Source: Aquamicrobium zhengzhouense (GTDB taxonomy: Bacteria > Pseudomonadota > Alphaproteobacteria > Rhizobiales > Rhizobiaceae). From it: a stretch of 64,000 bases of DNA. Positions 45,161 through 54,163 of this stretch are shown here, piece after piece. A program made the translations under genes and the position numbers. Position 1 is the stretch's first letter, and each line of letters begins with the position of its first letter. The notes beneath the pieces are model-generated. The model was not told the origin of the DNA, ran no database searches, and was given only the letters and a program-made list of their open reading frames with translations. Where the stretch lies: the NCBI RefSeq assembly GCF_016124105.1, contig NZ_JADGMQ010000006.1:1-64000 (forward strand), written 5' to 3'.

Positions 45161-45229
45161 GATAGTGACGAACCGCTTGAAAGAGTTTCCTCAGGGTAAT
45201 CCGCCCTGATGACAGAATAAAGAACACGT

Positions 45230-46285
45230 TTACGACAAGGGCAGGTGCACACAGAAGGTTGAGCCTTCGCCGGGTGTCGAATGGATGGTCAGCCGTCCCG
45301 CATGGCGCGTCAATATGTGCTTGACGATGGCAAGGCCAAGCCCGGTCCCGTTTCTTACGCGGCTTTTCTCGACGTCTACCCGATAGAACCTCTCAGTCAG
45401 TCGCGGAATGTGTTCTTCGGCAATGCCAGGCCCGAAATCGCGGAAGCAGATTGTTGCTTCGGGGCCGGTGCCGCGTCCAACCTTCAGGGACACCTCGACG
45501 CGCTCGCCTTGCTGGCCATATTTGCACGCGTTTTCCAGAAGATTGGAGAAGACCTGGATCAGCTCGTCCCGGTCTCCCGCAACGACGATCGGTGCATCTG
45601 GCGGCGTGAAATTGATGGCAACGTTATAATCTTTGGCCAGATGCGACATGGTCTCGAGAAGCCCAGATAAAAGGCCTCCAAGCTCAACCTTTTGCTGAGG
45701 CCGCGTATGCGGCTTCATCTCGATGCGCGAAAGCGAAAGCAGATCATCGATCAGCCGGGCCATGCGGGCCGTCTGCGCCTGCATGATCTGCAGGAAGTTC
45801 TCGCGTGCCTTGGCATCATCCTTCGCGGGCCCGCGCAGTGTTTCGATGAAGCCGGAAATCGAAGCAAGCGGCGTTCGAAGCTCGTGGCTGGCATTGGCGA
45901 TGAAGTCAGCACGCATGCGATCGATGCGACGGGTTTCGCTTTGGTCCTTGAAGTGGACCAGGAATATCCCGGATTCTGACTGGAGCGGCTGGATCGAAAT
46001 CAGGAATACCCGCTCGATAGGCACGCGTTCGCTGTATTCGATCTCGCCGGAGCTTTTTGTGCGCAGCGCGTTCATAAGCAATTGCTGCATTTCCGGCGAG
46101 CGAAACCGATGCTGCAGTAGCGTGCCGACGCGGATCGTTCCAAATGAGGCGATTGCAGCGGGGTTGGCGTAGCGTGCGGCGCCATATCCATCGATCAGGA
46201 TCACCGGATCAGGCAGGACATTGGCCAGTTCCCGCGCAGCCAGAATGTCGATGACATCCGCAGCTCGGCCCATCTGGGATTTCAT
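45230..46285 (-). CDS. phoR: PhoR-type sensor histidine kinase, no membrane segment
   Basis: A 351-residue kinase with a PAS-like domain (about 18-110), phosphoacceptor H134 in ANASHELRTPLASISGF, and ATP-binding motifs NLLENACKYG, FRDFGPGI and GTGLGLAIVKHIL. These sequences match PhoR. No hydrophobic anchor is seen before the PAS domain, and the in-frame stop at 46346 rules out a missed one unless there is a frameshift. Family members usually have two membrane segments. ATG 46285 is chosen; TTG 46291 is also possible. Confidence 0.88.
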   Translation of the reverse strand: MKSQMGRAADVIDILAARELANVLPDPVILIDGYGAARYANPAAIASFGTIRVGTLLQHRFRSPEMQQLLMNALRTKSSGEIEYSERVPIERVFLISIQPLQSESGIFLVHFKDQSETRRIDRMRADFIANASHELRTPLASISGFIETLRGPAKDDAKARENFLQIMQAQTARMARLIDDLLSLSRIEMKPHTRPQQKVELGGLLSGLLETMSHLAKDYNVAINFTPPDAPIVVAGDRDELIQVFSNLLENACKYGQQGERVEVSLKVGRGTGPEATICFRDFGPGIAEEHIPRLTERFYRVDVEKSRVRNGTGLGLAIVKHILTRHAGRLTIHSTPGEGSTFCVHLPLS

Positions 46286-46355
46286 GTTCAAGTTACCCTG
46301 TATCTGTCGAATGGGGTCGATTGTTACGAGCCCAAAAGAGCTTTGTCAGATAACT

Positions 46356-46373
46356 ATCACAGATTTGTAACGG
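46356..46373 (-). promoter_or_regulatory. Possible Pho box before phoR
   Basis: On the minus strand, CCGTTACAAATCTGTGAT matches the 18-base consensus CTGTCATAAATCTGTCAT at 14 positions, 71 bp before the phoR start. It overlaps the end of the upstream glycosyltransferase gene. If real, phoR-phoU would be autoregulated through PhoB. Confidence 0.4.
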
Positions 46374-48378
46374 TTGCCGGAATGGCGGCTTTTTGCTGGG
46401 GAGAGTTGTTAGCCGAACGCGGCGTCGCTGTTCGGCGATGGGGCGTCTTGTGCCAATGGTGAGGCCGCCAGTAAAGCTCCCACAGCGCTGCCCAACCCGC
46501 CAGCGACAGCAATGTCCAGTGCACCGGCGTCAGCAAGATCACCTTCGGAAGCGAGGGGCGCTCCGGTAACGGGTGACTGCGCCACCCAAGCACGATGAAG
46601 GTGGCGTATCCCGCCAGCAGTGCGATGAGCACAAACAGGCTGTATATTCCGTCCATCCATGCAGCGTCGCCGGTCGTCAGGATGGCGCAGTGATAGGTCA
46701 CCGAAACCAGAAAGATCGGGTGCACCAGCGATGAGACGATCATCCCGAACATCAGGATCTGGACAGTTATGAAACCGCTGGTGCCAAGCTCGCGCCACAA
46801 TAGGATCGGGTGACGCATGTGGACGAGCCAGGTTTGCATCCAACCCTTGAACCAGCGGATCCGCTGTGGGAGCCATTCACGGAGGTTTTCGGGCGCGTCT
46901 TCCAGCGTTGGATTGCGGATGATGCCGACGTGGTATCCATAACGCGCAAAGCGCACGCCAAGATCCGCATCTTCTGTGACGTTGAACGGGTCCCAGCCGC
47001 CAACTTCTTGCAGGACAGAGCGGCGGAAATGATTTGAGGTCCCGCCGAGGGGTAAGGGCACCTTCTTGCGCGCAAGATAGGGCAAGAGCCCGCGAAACAG
47101 GCCCGCATACTCGAACGCGAACATGGTCGCGAGAATGCTGCTGTGGGAATTGCTGATAATCAGCGGTGCCTGCACGCATGCGAGGTCCGGACCTTCACGA
47201 CGGAAAGCTGCGTAGGCAGCGGCAAGTTGAAACGGGTCCGGCCGATCTTCGGCGTCATAAAGGGTTACTAACTCCCCGCTGCAAAGCGGGAGCGCATAGG
47301 CAAGGGCCTTTGGCTTGGTGCGCGGCAGGCTCGGCGGCACTTCAACGATTTCGATGCAGGGATGAAGCCGGTGAGCTTTGAGGGCGGCCAGCGTCTCTGC
47401 ATCATCAGCCTCGCAGACGATCTTGATCTCGAGCTTGCTGCGCGGCCATTGCAGCATGCCGAGCGCTACCAGAAGCTGAGGCACCACCTCTTTCTCCCGA
47501 TAAAGCGCGACAATCACGGAGTAGATCGGCAGCTCATCAGGATCGCCCAGCTGTACGTGCCGTCGCTGGACAGGTCGCGCATCCTGCAGAGCCAAAAGCC
47601 GCAGGACCATGCAGCCGAGAAAGGTAATCGCAGCAATCAGGTGTATGATTAAAAGCGTGAGATGCGGCGTGAACGCAAGGCAGCCGGCGAATGCTGCGAA
47701 GAGTATACCGAGAAGGATCCCCTGCCGGCCGGTAATGACAGTTCCGGCACTCAGATCCGGAGATCGGAGTGCATGCGCATTTTGTGCGTCAAACAGGAGC
47801 CGTCCGCTGCTCCTGCGGATCAGCGCTTTACGCAGTGTAGACGGCGGCGCTATGCGCAATCGGCGCGCCAGTTCGGGATGCTCTTCGATCTTCTTCTTGA
47901 GGGGCCCGAAATCAAGATCCTTCCGGGAGATGACATGAACGGTGTTGCCGTGCCGGTCTGTCAAAAGCGTGAGCGGGATGCCAAAGCTTCTGCTCAGGCC
48001 TTCAAGGCGAGCGTCAGCCGCCATGACGATTTGCTGCGGGGAGATCCTCGAGATGAACCCGATGCCAAGCTCGGCTGCGATGGCCTGATAAAATCGCGCT
48101 TCGTCGATTCTACCTGAGGCAAGGGCCTCGCGTGCAAAGCCCGTGTCGTTTGCCACCGCCTTCCTGGCAATGCTGGTTGCGTTCTCGGCGGAGATCGATG
48201 CCCGATTCAGAACGGGGTGCCACTCGCGCAAGATCTGTGCGATGCGCAGCTCACGGATATTTTCATGAGACAGAAGGAGAGGGCGTCGATCGTGAGCCGT
48301 TCGGGGCGCGAGGTGCATAATCCCGGGCGATTGGCTATATGTCTCTGTCCTTAGTGGAGGTTGTGCAATTGCAGGCAC
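46357..48378 (-). CDS. Membrane glycosyltransferase, family 2, with N-terminal GspE-N-like domain
   Basis: A 673-residue processive-type glycosyltransferase. It has the two-part GT2 active site (DAEDRPDP, then TEDADLG) and a QRIRWFKGW motif, which with several membrane segments on both sides is typical of cellulose synthase-like enzymes that build exopolysaccharide. The N-terminal ~130 residues include FAREALASGRIDEARFYQAI, resembling the GspE/MshEN N-terminal fold; such domains can bind cyclic di-GMP, but this is not shown here. Start at GTG 48378 follows a strong AAGGAG; an ATG further upstream at 48525 has none. Confidence 0.83.
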   Translation of the reverse strand: MPAIAQPPLRTETYSQSPGIMHLAPRTAHDRRPLLLSHENIRELRIAQILREWHPVLNRASISAENATSIARKAVANDTGFAREALASGRIDEARFYQAIAAELGIGFISRISPQQIVMAADARLEGLSRSFGIPLTLLTDRHGNTVHVISRKDLDFGPLKKKIEEHPELARRLRIAPPSTLRKALIRRSSGRLLFDAQNAHALRSPDLSAGTVITGRQGILLGILFAAFAGCLAFTPHLTLLIIHLIAAITFLGCMVLRLLALQDARPVQRRHVQLGDPDELPIYSVIVALYREKEVVPQLLVALGMLQWPRSKLEIKIVCEADDAETLAALKAHRLHPCIEIVEVPPSLPRTKPKALAYALPLCSGELVTLYDAEDRPDPFQLAAAYAAFRREGPDLACVQAPLIISNSHSSILATMFAFEYAGLFRGLLPYLARKKVPLPLGGTSNHFRRSVLQEVGGWDPFNVTEDADLGVRFARYGYHVGIIRNPTLEDAPENLREWLPQRIRWFKGWMQTWLVHMRHPILLWRELGTSGFITVQILMFGMIVSSLVHPIFLVSVTYHCAILTTGDAAWMDGIYSLFVLIALLAGYATFIVLGWRSHPLPERPSLPKVILLTPVHWTLLSLAGWAALWELYWRPHHWHKTPHRRTATPRSANNSPQQKAAIPATVTNL

Positions 48379-48666
48379 TTGCTCGCTCCTTATGACTGCA
48401 GACAGGTGTCCGGTGTCGTCGTGAAGGAGGTTGCTCGATCGGCGCAAAAGGTTAGATCGATGTGCGCGAGTATGAGTGACGCACAATACAAGCAATATAC
48501 TCCCGCCCAAAAGGTATGCTTGCATGTTATTTAAGAATTTTCAAATATTATAATTTTTACTTAATAGGGGCGTTAACTTATTTGGCGGATGGAGGAGCCG
48601 GCGCAGTGTGGTTGACACTCCAGCTGCAGAGAGCGCAGATAGATGCCCGTCTTGAGAACCGCGTGA

Positions 48667-49527
48667 ATGTTCCGCTCCGCCGTCAAATCCATCATCGTCG
48701 CCCTCGTTCCGTTGCTGCTTGCCAACGGTTTTGGCGGCACGCTGGCGAGAGCCGCCGAGCCAACCATTCCAAATTATTGGGATGACAAGGAACGACTGCC
48801 GCGGCCGGATCTGACGAGTGTCAGCCGCATTCGCTTTCTGACGACAATCGATTTTCCGCCCTTCAGCTATCTCGACCAGCAGAACCGGTTGAGCGGCTTT
48901 CATGTCGATCTTGCGCGTGCCATATGCCGTGAACTTGACGTCGCGGCACGCTGCCAGATCCAGGGGCTGCCTTGGGAGGAACTCGATGCCGCGATTGAGA
49001 GCGGGCAGGGCGAGGCGCTGATTGCCGGTGTTCCGGTAAATGCGGAAACGCGCGAAACCTACCTTTTTACCCGTCCATATCTGCGCTTTCCGGCCCGGTT
49101 TGCCGTCAAGACGGACAAGCCTCTCAATGAGCCTGTTTATAAATCTGTGTCGGGTCGCCGCGTCGGCGTCTTGGCGGGTTCAGCGCATGAAGCAATGTTG
49201 CGCAGCTATTTCGCGTCAGCCAGACCGGTGACCTATTCGCGTCCCGAGTGGATGCTGGATGATCTGCGAGAAGGTAAGCTGGACGCGGTCTTTGGAGACG
49301 GACTCCGCCTCTCGTTTTGGCTTGCCAGCACTAATGCAGAAAATTGCTGTCGCTTTGCCGGAGGGGCATATGTGGCTCCGGAATTTCTTGGTGCCGGACT
49401 GGCAATCGCCGTCCGACACGATGGTGACACGCTGGTGCAGGCGTTCGACTATGCCTTGAGGGAAATATCGGTGAAGGGCGTTTTCGCCGAACTCTATCTC
49501 AAATATTTCCCGGTTAGCTTTTACTGA
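48667..49527 (+). CDS. Solute-binding protein, family 3 (amino acid-type), orphan
   Basis: A 286-residue periplasmic binding protein with a signal peptide (IIVALVPLLLANGFGGTLARAAE) and the type II binding fold: FLTTIDFPPFSYLDQQNRLSGF at the start and GRRVGVLAGSAHEAMLR in the middle. No permease or ATPase gene is adjacent, so it may work with a distant transporter or as a sensor input. It is divergent from the glycosyltransferase with a 288-bp AT-rich gap between. Confidence 0.87.
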   Translation: MFRSAVKSIIVALVPLLLANGFGGTLARAAEPTIPNYWDDKERLPRPDLTSVSRIRFLTTIDFPPFSYLDQQNRLSGFHVDLARAICRELDVAARCQIQGLPWEELDAAIESGQGEALIAGVPVNAETRETYLFTRPYLRFPARFAVKTDKPLNEPVYKSVSGRRVGVLAGSAHEAMLRSYFASARPVTYSRPEWMLDDLREGKLDAVFGDGLRLSFWLASTNAENCCRFAGGAYVAPEFLGAGLAIAVRHDGDTLVQAFDYALREISVKGVFAELYLKYFPVSFY

Positions 49528-49937
49528 GTGAAGGCGCGGTGGCGGATGCTGGCGGCCCTGTCGATGGCCCCGACCGCTGCATCGTCAATCGCCAGCTTGC
49601 TGCGCAAAATGTCGAGGATGCGAAGCTCCTCAAGCGCGACCGAATGGTCGGCTGATGCGACATCGACCGCAAGAGCATAGGCGGTCTCGCGCATCTCCGG
49701 TGAAAGAGCATTTGATATCATGGCCAGGACCCCTTCAAGCCCTGCTTCTTCATGGAGCAGCTTCTGGCAGTCCTGAGCCGCCTCCAGCGTCCGTGACTGC
49801 GGAAAGTCGGCAAAAGCAGGAAGCGTGCGAATGATTGCTCCAATCCGTGCCAGTTCTTCGTCGCGCATGTTTCGGTCAGAGGCTGACACGATCACCATTA
49901 TGTAGACTAGCGCTTCCTGAGCGGTCGGCTGAGCCAT
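49521..49937 (-). CDS. TerB-family protein
   Basis: A 138-residue helical protein of the tellurite resistance TerB superfamily (QEALVYIMVIVSASDRNMRDEE, then AYALAVDVASADHSVALEE). Acidic residues in the two EF-hand-like turns (ASDRNMRDEE and SADHSVALEE) match the family's metal-binding sites. The start is ATG 49937 with GGAGG upstream. Real tellurite resistance is not implied. Its 3' end overlaps the end of the binding protein by a few bases. Confidence 0.85.
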   Translation of the reverse strand: MAQPTAQEALVYIMVIVSASDRNMRDEELARIGAIIRTLPAFADFPQSRTLEAAQDCQKLLHEEAGLEGVLAMISNALSPEMRETAYALAVDVASADHSVALEELRILDILRSKLAIDDAAVGAIDRAASIRHRAFTQ

Positions 49938-50103
49938 GAATCCCTCCTGCACTGCAATAAGTAAATCTATCCGGGGCAAAGTTAGGAAGCCACCCCGCGA
50001 GCCGCAATGAAAAAGCGGTGACATCATTGACGCACCTCACATGCATGCTTAGAGGTTCATCCGCGTGCAGATGTGCCGCCAAACCCTCATGGAAAGTTAG
50101 GAA

Positions 50104-51762
50104 ATGACTTCTTTGCGATCAAATTCGCTTCAAGTGACGCCGGAAATCCTTGCCGCGGCGCGTGAAAGCAAAGCGTGGCCCTTTGAAGAGGCTCGCAAGA
50201 TCGTAAAACGTTATGAGGTCCGCGACTGGCCGGAGGCGGTTCTGTTCGAGAGCGGATATGGGCCATCCGGCCTGCCGCATATCGGCACGTTCGGCGAGGT
50301 GGCGCGCACAACGATGGTGCGTCATGCGTTTCGTATCCTGACTGAGGACAAGGTGCCGACGAGGCTCCTGTCGTTCTCCGATGACATGGACGGCATGCGC
50401 AAGATCCCGGAAAACGTGCCGGATCGCTCTTTCCTCGAGCCGCATCTGCACAAGCCGCTCACCGCTGTGCCAAACCCTTTTGGCGAGGACCATGACAGCT
50501 TCGGCGCGCACAACAATGCGATGCTGCGCCGCTTCCTCGACACGTTCGGCTTCGAATACGAGTTTGCAAGCGCAACCGATTATTACAAGTCCGGTCGCTT
50601 CGACGGGATCTTGCGCCTCGTAGCCGAGCGTTATGATCAGATCATGGACATTATGCTGCCGACCTTGGGCGAGGAACGCCGCGCGACCTATTCGCCGTTC
50701 CTGCCGATCTCGCCGAAAACAGGGCAGGTTCTCTACGTACCGATCAAGAAGGTGGACGCCGTCAATGCGACGATCACCTATGATAATCCGGATGGCGAGG
50801 AGGTGACCCAGTCGATCCTCGGCGGCAGTGTCAAGCTGCAGTGGAAGCCAGACTTCGGCGCCCGCTGGGCTGCGCTCAACGTTGACTTCGAGATGTTCGG
50901 CAAGGACCACGGTCCGAACATGGGGGTCTACGACAATATCTGTAAGGTGCTTGGTGGCTTGCCGCCGGAGCACTTCGTGTACGAGCTCTTCCTTGATGAG
51001 AACGGCGAGAAAATCTCCAAGTCGAAGGGCAATGGTCTGACGATCGACGAGTGGTTGACCTACGCGCCGACGGAAAGCCTTGCGCTTTACATGTTCCAGA
51101 AGCCGCGTACGGCGAAGAAGCTCTATTTTGACGTCATTCCGCGCGCCGTTGACGAATATTACGCCTTCCTGTCGGCCTACCAGCGTCAGGAATGGAAGGA
51201 GCGTCTTGGCAACCCCGTCTATCACATCCACAGCGGCAACGTGCCGGTGGTGGATCTTCCGGTGTCCTTCGCGCTGCTGCTCAATCTTGTCAGCGCCTCG
51301 AACGCGCACGAACCGGCTGTATTGTGGGGGTTCATCTCGCGCCATGCACCGGGCGTCACGCCGCAGACACATCCTGAACTTGACCGTCTCGTCGGTTACG
51401 CGATCCGCTACTTCGAAGACTTCGTGAAGCCGACGAAAGTCTTTCGTGCGCCGGACGAGGTGGAAGCTGAGGCACTCAAGGCACTGTCGGATACGCTCGC
51501 AGCGTTGCCGGCTGGTGCCGATGGCGAAGCCATTCAGAACGCTGCGCTCGACGTTGCCCGCGCTATCGAACGCTATCAGGACCACAAGAAGAAGAGCCCC
51601 GAGGGTGGCCCCGGCGTTTCCGTCGCGTTCTTCCAGATGATTTATCAGGTGCTGATCGGTCAGGAGCGCGGCCCGCGCTTCGGTTCGTTCGCTGCGCTCT
51701 ACGGCATCGACAACACGCGGACCCTGATCGCCAAGGCGCTGGCCGGAGAATTAGTTGCCTGA
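50104..51762 (+). CDS. lysK: Lysyl-tRNA synthetase, class I
   Basis: Charges tRNA-Lys. The 552-residue product is of the archaeal-like class I type, unlike the class II LysRS of most bacteria. HIGH motif: GLPHIGTF near residue 58; KMSKS motif: [10 protein letters not shown] near residue 302. Class I LysRS is normal in alphaproteobacteria. A GTTAGGA sequence lies just before the ATG. An intrinsic terminator is embedded in the next gene. Confidence 0.97.
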   Translation: MTSLRSNSLQVTPEILAAARESKAWPFEEARKIVKRYEVRDWPEAVLFESGYGPSGLPHIGTFGEVARTTMVRHAFRILTEDKVPTRLLSFSDDMDGMRKIPENVPDRSFLEPHLHKPLTAVPNPFGEDHDSFGAHNNAMLRRFLDTFGFEYEFASATDYYKSGRFDGILRLVAERYDQIMDIMLPTLGEERRATYSPFLPISPKTGQVLYVPIKKVDAVNATITYDNPDGEEVTQSILGGSVKLQWKPDFGARWAALNVDFEMFGKDHGPNMGVYDNICKVLGGLPPEHFVYELFLDENGEKISKSKGNGLTIDEWLTYAPTESLALYMFQKPRTAKKLYFDVIPRAVDEYYAFLSAYQRQEWKERLGNPVYHIHSGNVPVVDLPVSFALLLNLVSASNAHEPAVLWGFISRHAPGVTPQTHPELDRLVGYAIRYFEDFVKPTKVFRAPDEVEAEALKALSDTLAALPAGADGEAIQNAALDVARAIERYQDHKKKSPEGGPGVSVAFFQMIYQVLIGQERGPRFGSFAALYGIDNTRTLIAKALAGELVA

Positions 51763-52467
51763 TTGAGGGGGCTCGTCCGGCAATTCAACGGGCGGAAGCA
51801 CAGAAGAAACAAGAGGAGCGGGGCCGAACAAGCCCCGCTTTTTCTTTTTGGCTTCCTCTGCAAGTTCAGAATAGGGGCCCGCAGTCTCGGCCCTGACCCA
51901 GCCTTGTGTCACCAGCCACTCCGCAGCATCCTGCTTGCCCAGATGACAGGTTGTGACGGTGGTTGATTGGGCTGGCGTCGCAGGCACGATGCAGCTGATC
52001 GCGCGCCCTCGCAGCCAATTGCGGAAGGCCGTACGCGCATGAATGCCGCAAGGCCAGCTCTTGCCTGCCTCGCTGCATTTTTCATCGGCGGCCGTTGGCA
52101 CGATCCCTTCGAGGCGGATGCGATGGCCATTTGCTTCGAATTCACCGGCGCGCTCTGATAGCGGCCGGTAGAGCAGCGTTGCCTTGTCCCCCGGGCGCGA
52201 CTCGTCTGACTGGGCGATATCGAAAGTGGGTTCGATCCGCTCAAGGTCTTGTGGGGAGATGACGGGGACGGCGAGGAGCTCGGGGCTGGCTGGCCGAATT
52301 GGCATGGGCGGGGTGGATGCCGAAGGCCGAGGGGGCATCGGCTCTGCAGGTGCCTCAGACTGTTGTGCAGGCGATTGACTGACCTCGCTGCCTGTCGAGT
52401 GGGCAATCAACAGGCTTGCGGCGCTGATCACCCCTGCCAGTCCTATTCCTACGGCGAGGGGGCGCAT
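51751..52467 (-). CDS. Thermonuclease (SNase-like) family protein, membrane-anchored, degenerate active site
   Basis: A 238-residue protein with an N-terminal membrane segment ([19 protein letters not shown]), a Pro/Ala-rich linker and a C-terminal SNase-like OB-fold: [43 protein letters not shown]. In the active SNase site the pattern is R-x4-D-x2-E; here valine and alanine replace the two acidic residues, so cleavage of DNA or RNA is doubtful. It ends 12 bp inside the 3' end of lysK, convergent. The S24 regulator gene lies just upstream on the same strand. Confidence 0.8.
   Translation of the reverse strand: MRPLAVGIGLAGVISAASLLIAHSTGSEVSQSPAQQSEAPAEPMPPRPSASTPPMPIRPASPELLAVPVISPQDLERIEPTFDIAQSDESRPGDKATLLYRPLSERAGEFEANGHRIRLEGIVPTAADEKCSEAGKSWPCGIHARTAFRNWLRGRAISCIVPATPAQSTTVTTCHLGKQDAAEWLVTQGWVRAETAGPYSELAEEAKKKKRGLFGPAPLVSSVLPPVELPDEPPQSGN
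51817..51843 (+). terminator. Terminator of lysK inside the convergent thermonuclease-like gene
   Basis: AGCGGGGC / GCCCCGCT with a seven-base loop, followed by TTTT. It begins 55 bp after the lysK stop and lies wholly inside the coding sequence of the opposite gene (encoding its GLFGPAPL region). Confidence 0.85.
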
Positions 52468-52475
52468 CAGGTCAC

Positions 52476-53105
52476 CTATTGGCTGGCCCAGATTATTCGG
52501 GCGATCCATTCGACCTCGTGCACGGGGATCGACCGATTGGGATGCTCTGGATTGAGCGACACGAGCTCGATTTTCTCTCTCGTTCTAGCCGCAAGGAGCT
52601 TGGCGGTAACTTCGCCGCCGCGCGTACGCACCACCACCCGATCGCCCTTGCGCACATTTGCGGTCGGATTAACGATCAGTGTGTCGCCGTCGCGATAGAG
52701 CGGCCACATGGAATCGCCATGCACCTGAAGTGCGTAAGACCCCTCAGGTGTCCCCGGAGGAGCCGCGATGACGTCCCAACCTTCACCCTGAGGGAAGCCC
52801 GCATCATCGAAATATCCGCCTGCACCCGCCTGCGCGAAGCCCAGAAGCGGAACCGTTTGCGAGGCTGCGCGATCACTTCCGTCGATGAGAGAGACAAGCT
52901 CATCCAGAGAGACGCCTGTGGCCGCGAGGATCTTTGCCAGCGATTCCGTGGAGGGCCAGCGCGGCCGCCCGTCAGATGATGTGCGCTTGGACTTGTTGAA
53001 AGCGGTGGAATCCAGACCCGCGCGCCGGGCAAGCCCCGAGGGCGACAGCGAATGCCTTTCGGCAAGGGCGTCGATGGCGGCCCAAAGCTGGTGATGCGAA
53101 AGCAT
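52476..53105 (-). CDS. S24 family, helix-turn-helix repressor (C2/CI-like)
   Basis: A 209-residue protein with an N-terminal HTH (SPSGLARRAGLDSTAFNKSKR) and a C-terminal S24 peptidase domain (QVHGDSMWPLYRDGDTLIV; serine in GDSMWP and lysine in TAKLLAARTRE). Proteins of this kind self-cleave after DNA damage. No phage genes are nearby, so it appears to be a chromosomal regulator. It is divergent from the MpaB-family gene, which is a likely target, and is followed 8 bp later by the thermonuclease-like gene. Confidence 0.9.
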   Translation of the reverse strand: MLSHHQLWAAIDALAERHSLSPSGLARRAGLDSTAFNKSKRTSSDGRPRWPSTESLAKILAATGVSLDELVSLIDGSDRAASQTVPLLGFAQAGAGGYFDDAGFPQGEGWDVIAAPPGTPEGSYALQVHGDSMWPLYRDGDTLIVNPTANVRKGDRVVVRTRGGEVTAKLLAARTREKIELVSLNPEHPNRSIPVHEVEWIARIIWASQ

Positions 53106-53226
53106 GGCTCATCCGTCGGCGAAGGAAATGCCTTCCGCAATTGTTATCGATTTCGCGTGCCGGGGTCCAGCCGAGGCGGAACGAAAAGCCAGAAAGGAAA
53201 TTGGTTCCGCTCACGAGGGATGCTGC

Positions 53227-54153
53227 ATGAAGCATATACGAACCAGCTTTCCGCGATTGATGTTTTTGCCGCTTGAGAGCCAACTGGATCGGCTCGGGCG
53301 CAAATTGATGCAGCCGGAAGGCGGGCTTCGCTTTGATTTTTGCGAGCCGGTGGGGGAGGAGGCGCTGCTGCCGCCGAACTCGATATCCTGGCGGCTGTTC
53401 AAAAATCCGGTCTCTCTTTTCATCGGCGGGGTCGCCGCAGTCATACTCGAACTGGCGGAGCCGTCCGTTCGCACGGGTGTTTGGGAACACAGCACTTTTC
53501 GCAAGGACCCTGCAGGTCGCCTGCAGCGCACAGGCCTCGCGGCTATGGTGACCGTCTATGGGGCGAGGAGCAGGGCGAAAAAGATGATTGAGGGCGTCGT
53601 GCGCCAGCATGAGCGCGTAGGCGGGGTTACTCCGGGCGGTATCGCCTACCGCGCCAACGACACACCGCTTCTGGACTGGGTGCAGGCGACCGCAACCTTC
53701 GGGTTCGCACTGGCTTACAGCCGCTATGTGGACACGCTGAGCGAAGCGGAAATCTCAACAGCCTTCGCCGAGGCGACCATTCCTGGTAAGCTGTATGGCG
53801 CAAGGGGGGCGCCTACATCCGTGACCGAATGGGAAGAGATGCTCGAGGATGTTCGCATCCGCTTGGAGCCGTCGCCGATCATTGAGGAGTTTCTCAAGTT
53901 GATCTCGGAAGCAGATGTGTTTCCTTCCGTCCTGCGCCCCATACAACGGTCCATGGTCCGGGCGGCGGTCTCCCTGGTGCCGCAGGAAATTAGAACCTTC
54001 CTCAGACTGCCCCACAGCTACGAGATGCGACTTGGCGAAGAGAACCTTCTGCGGCAGGCGGGTGCCATGGCAGACCGCCTTGTGCTGCCATCTCTGCCAC
54101 CCGCGCAATCATGCCTGAGATTGGGCCTGCCGGCGGATCATCTTTACCGTTAG
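53227..54153 (+). CDS. Oxygenase MpaB family protein (DUF2236)
   Basis: A 308-residue protein of the MpaB/latex clearing-like family: WRLFKNPVSLFIGGVAAVILELAEPSVRTGV near the N-terminus and the conserved LLDWVQATATFGFALAYSRYV. Members are membrane-associated heme-type oxygenases. The ATG at 53227 lies after GAGGGATGC; the longer frame to 53104 overlaps the promoter region of the divergent S24 gene. Repeat copy C follows within 11 bp. Confidence 0.85.
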   Translation: MKHIRTSFPRLMFLPLESQLDRLGRKLMQPEGGLRFDFCEPVGEEALLPPNSISWRLFKNPVSLFIGGVAAVILELAEPSVRTGVWEHSTFRKDPAGRLQRTGLAAMVTVYGARSRAKKMIEGVVRQHERVGGVTPGGIAYRANDTPLLDWVQATATFGFALAYSRYVDTLSEAEISTAFAEATIPGKLYGARGAPTSVTEWEEMLEDVRIRLEPSPIIEEFLKLISEADVFPSVLRPIQRSMVRAAVSLVPQEIRTFLRLPHSYEMRLGEENLLRQAGAMADRLVLPSLPPAQSCLRLGLPADHLYR

Positions 54154-54163
54154 CGGCTTGGCC

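Noticed and set aside
48538-48570. CtrA-like pair TTAA...TTAAC before the binding protein
   Set aside because: The spacing is eight, not seven, so it is not a proper CtrA site.
50119-51585. 488-codon frame on the minus strand
   Set aside because: Antisense to lysK.
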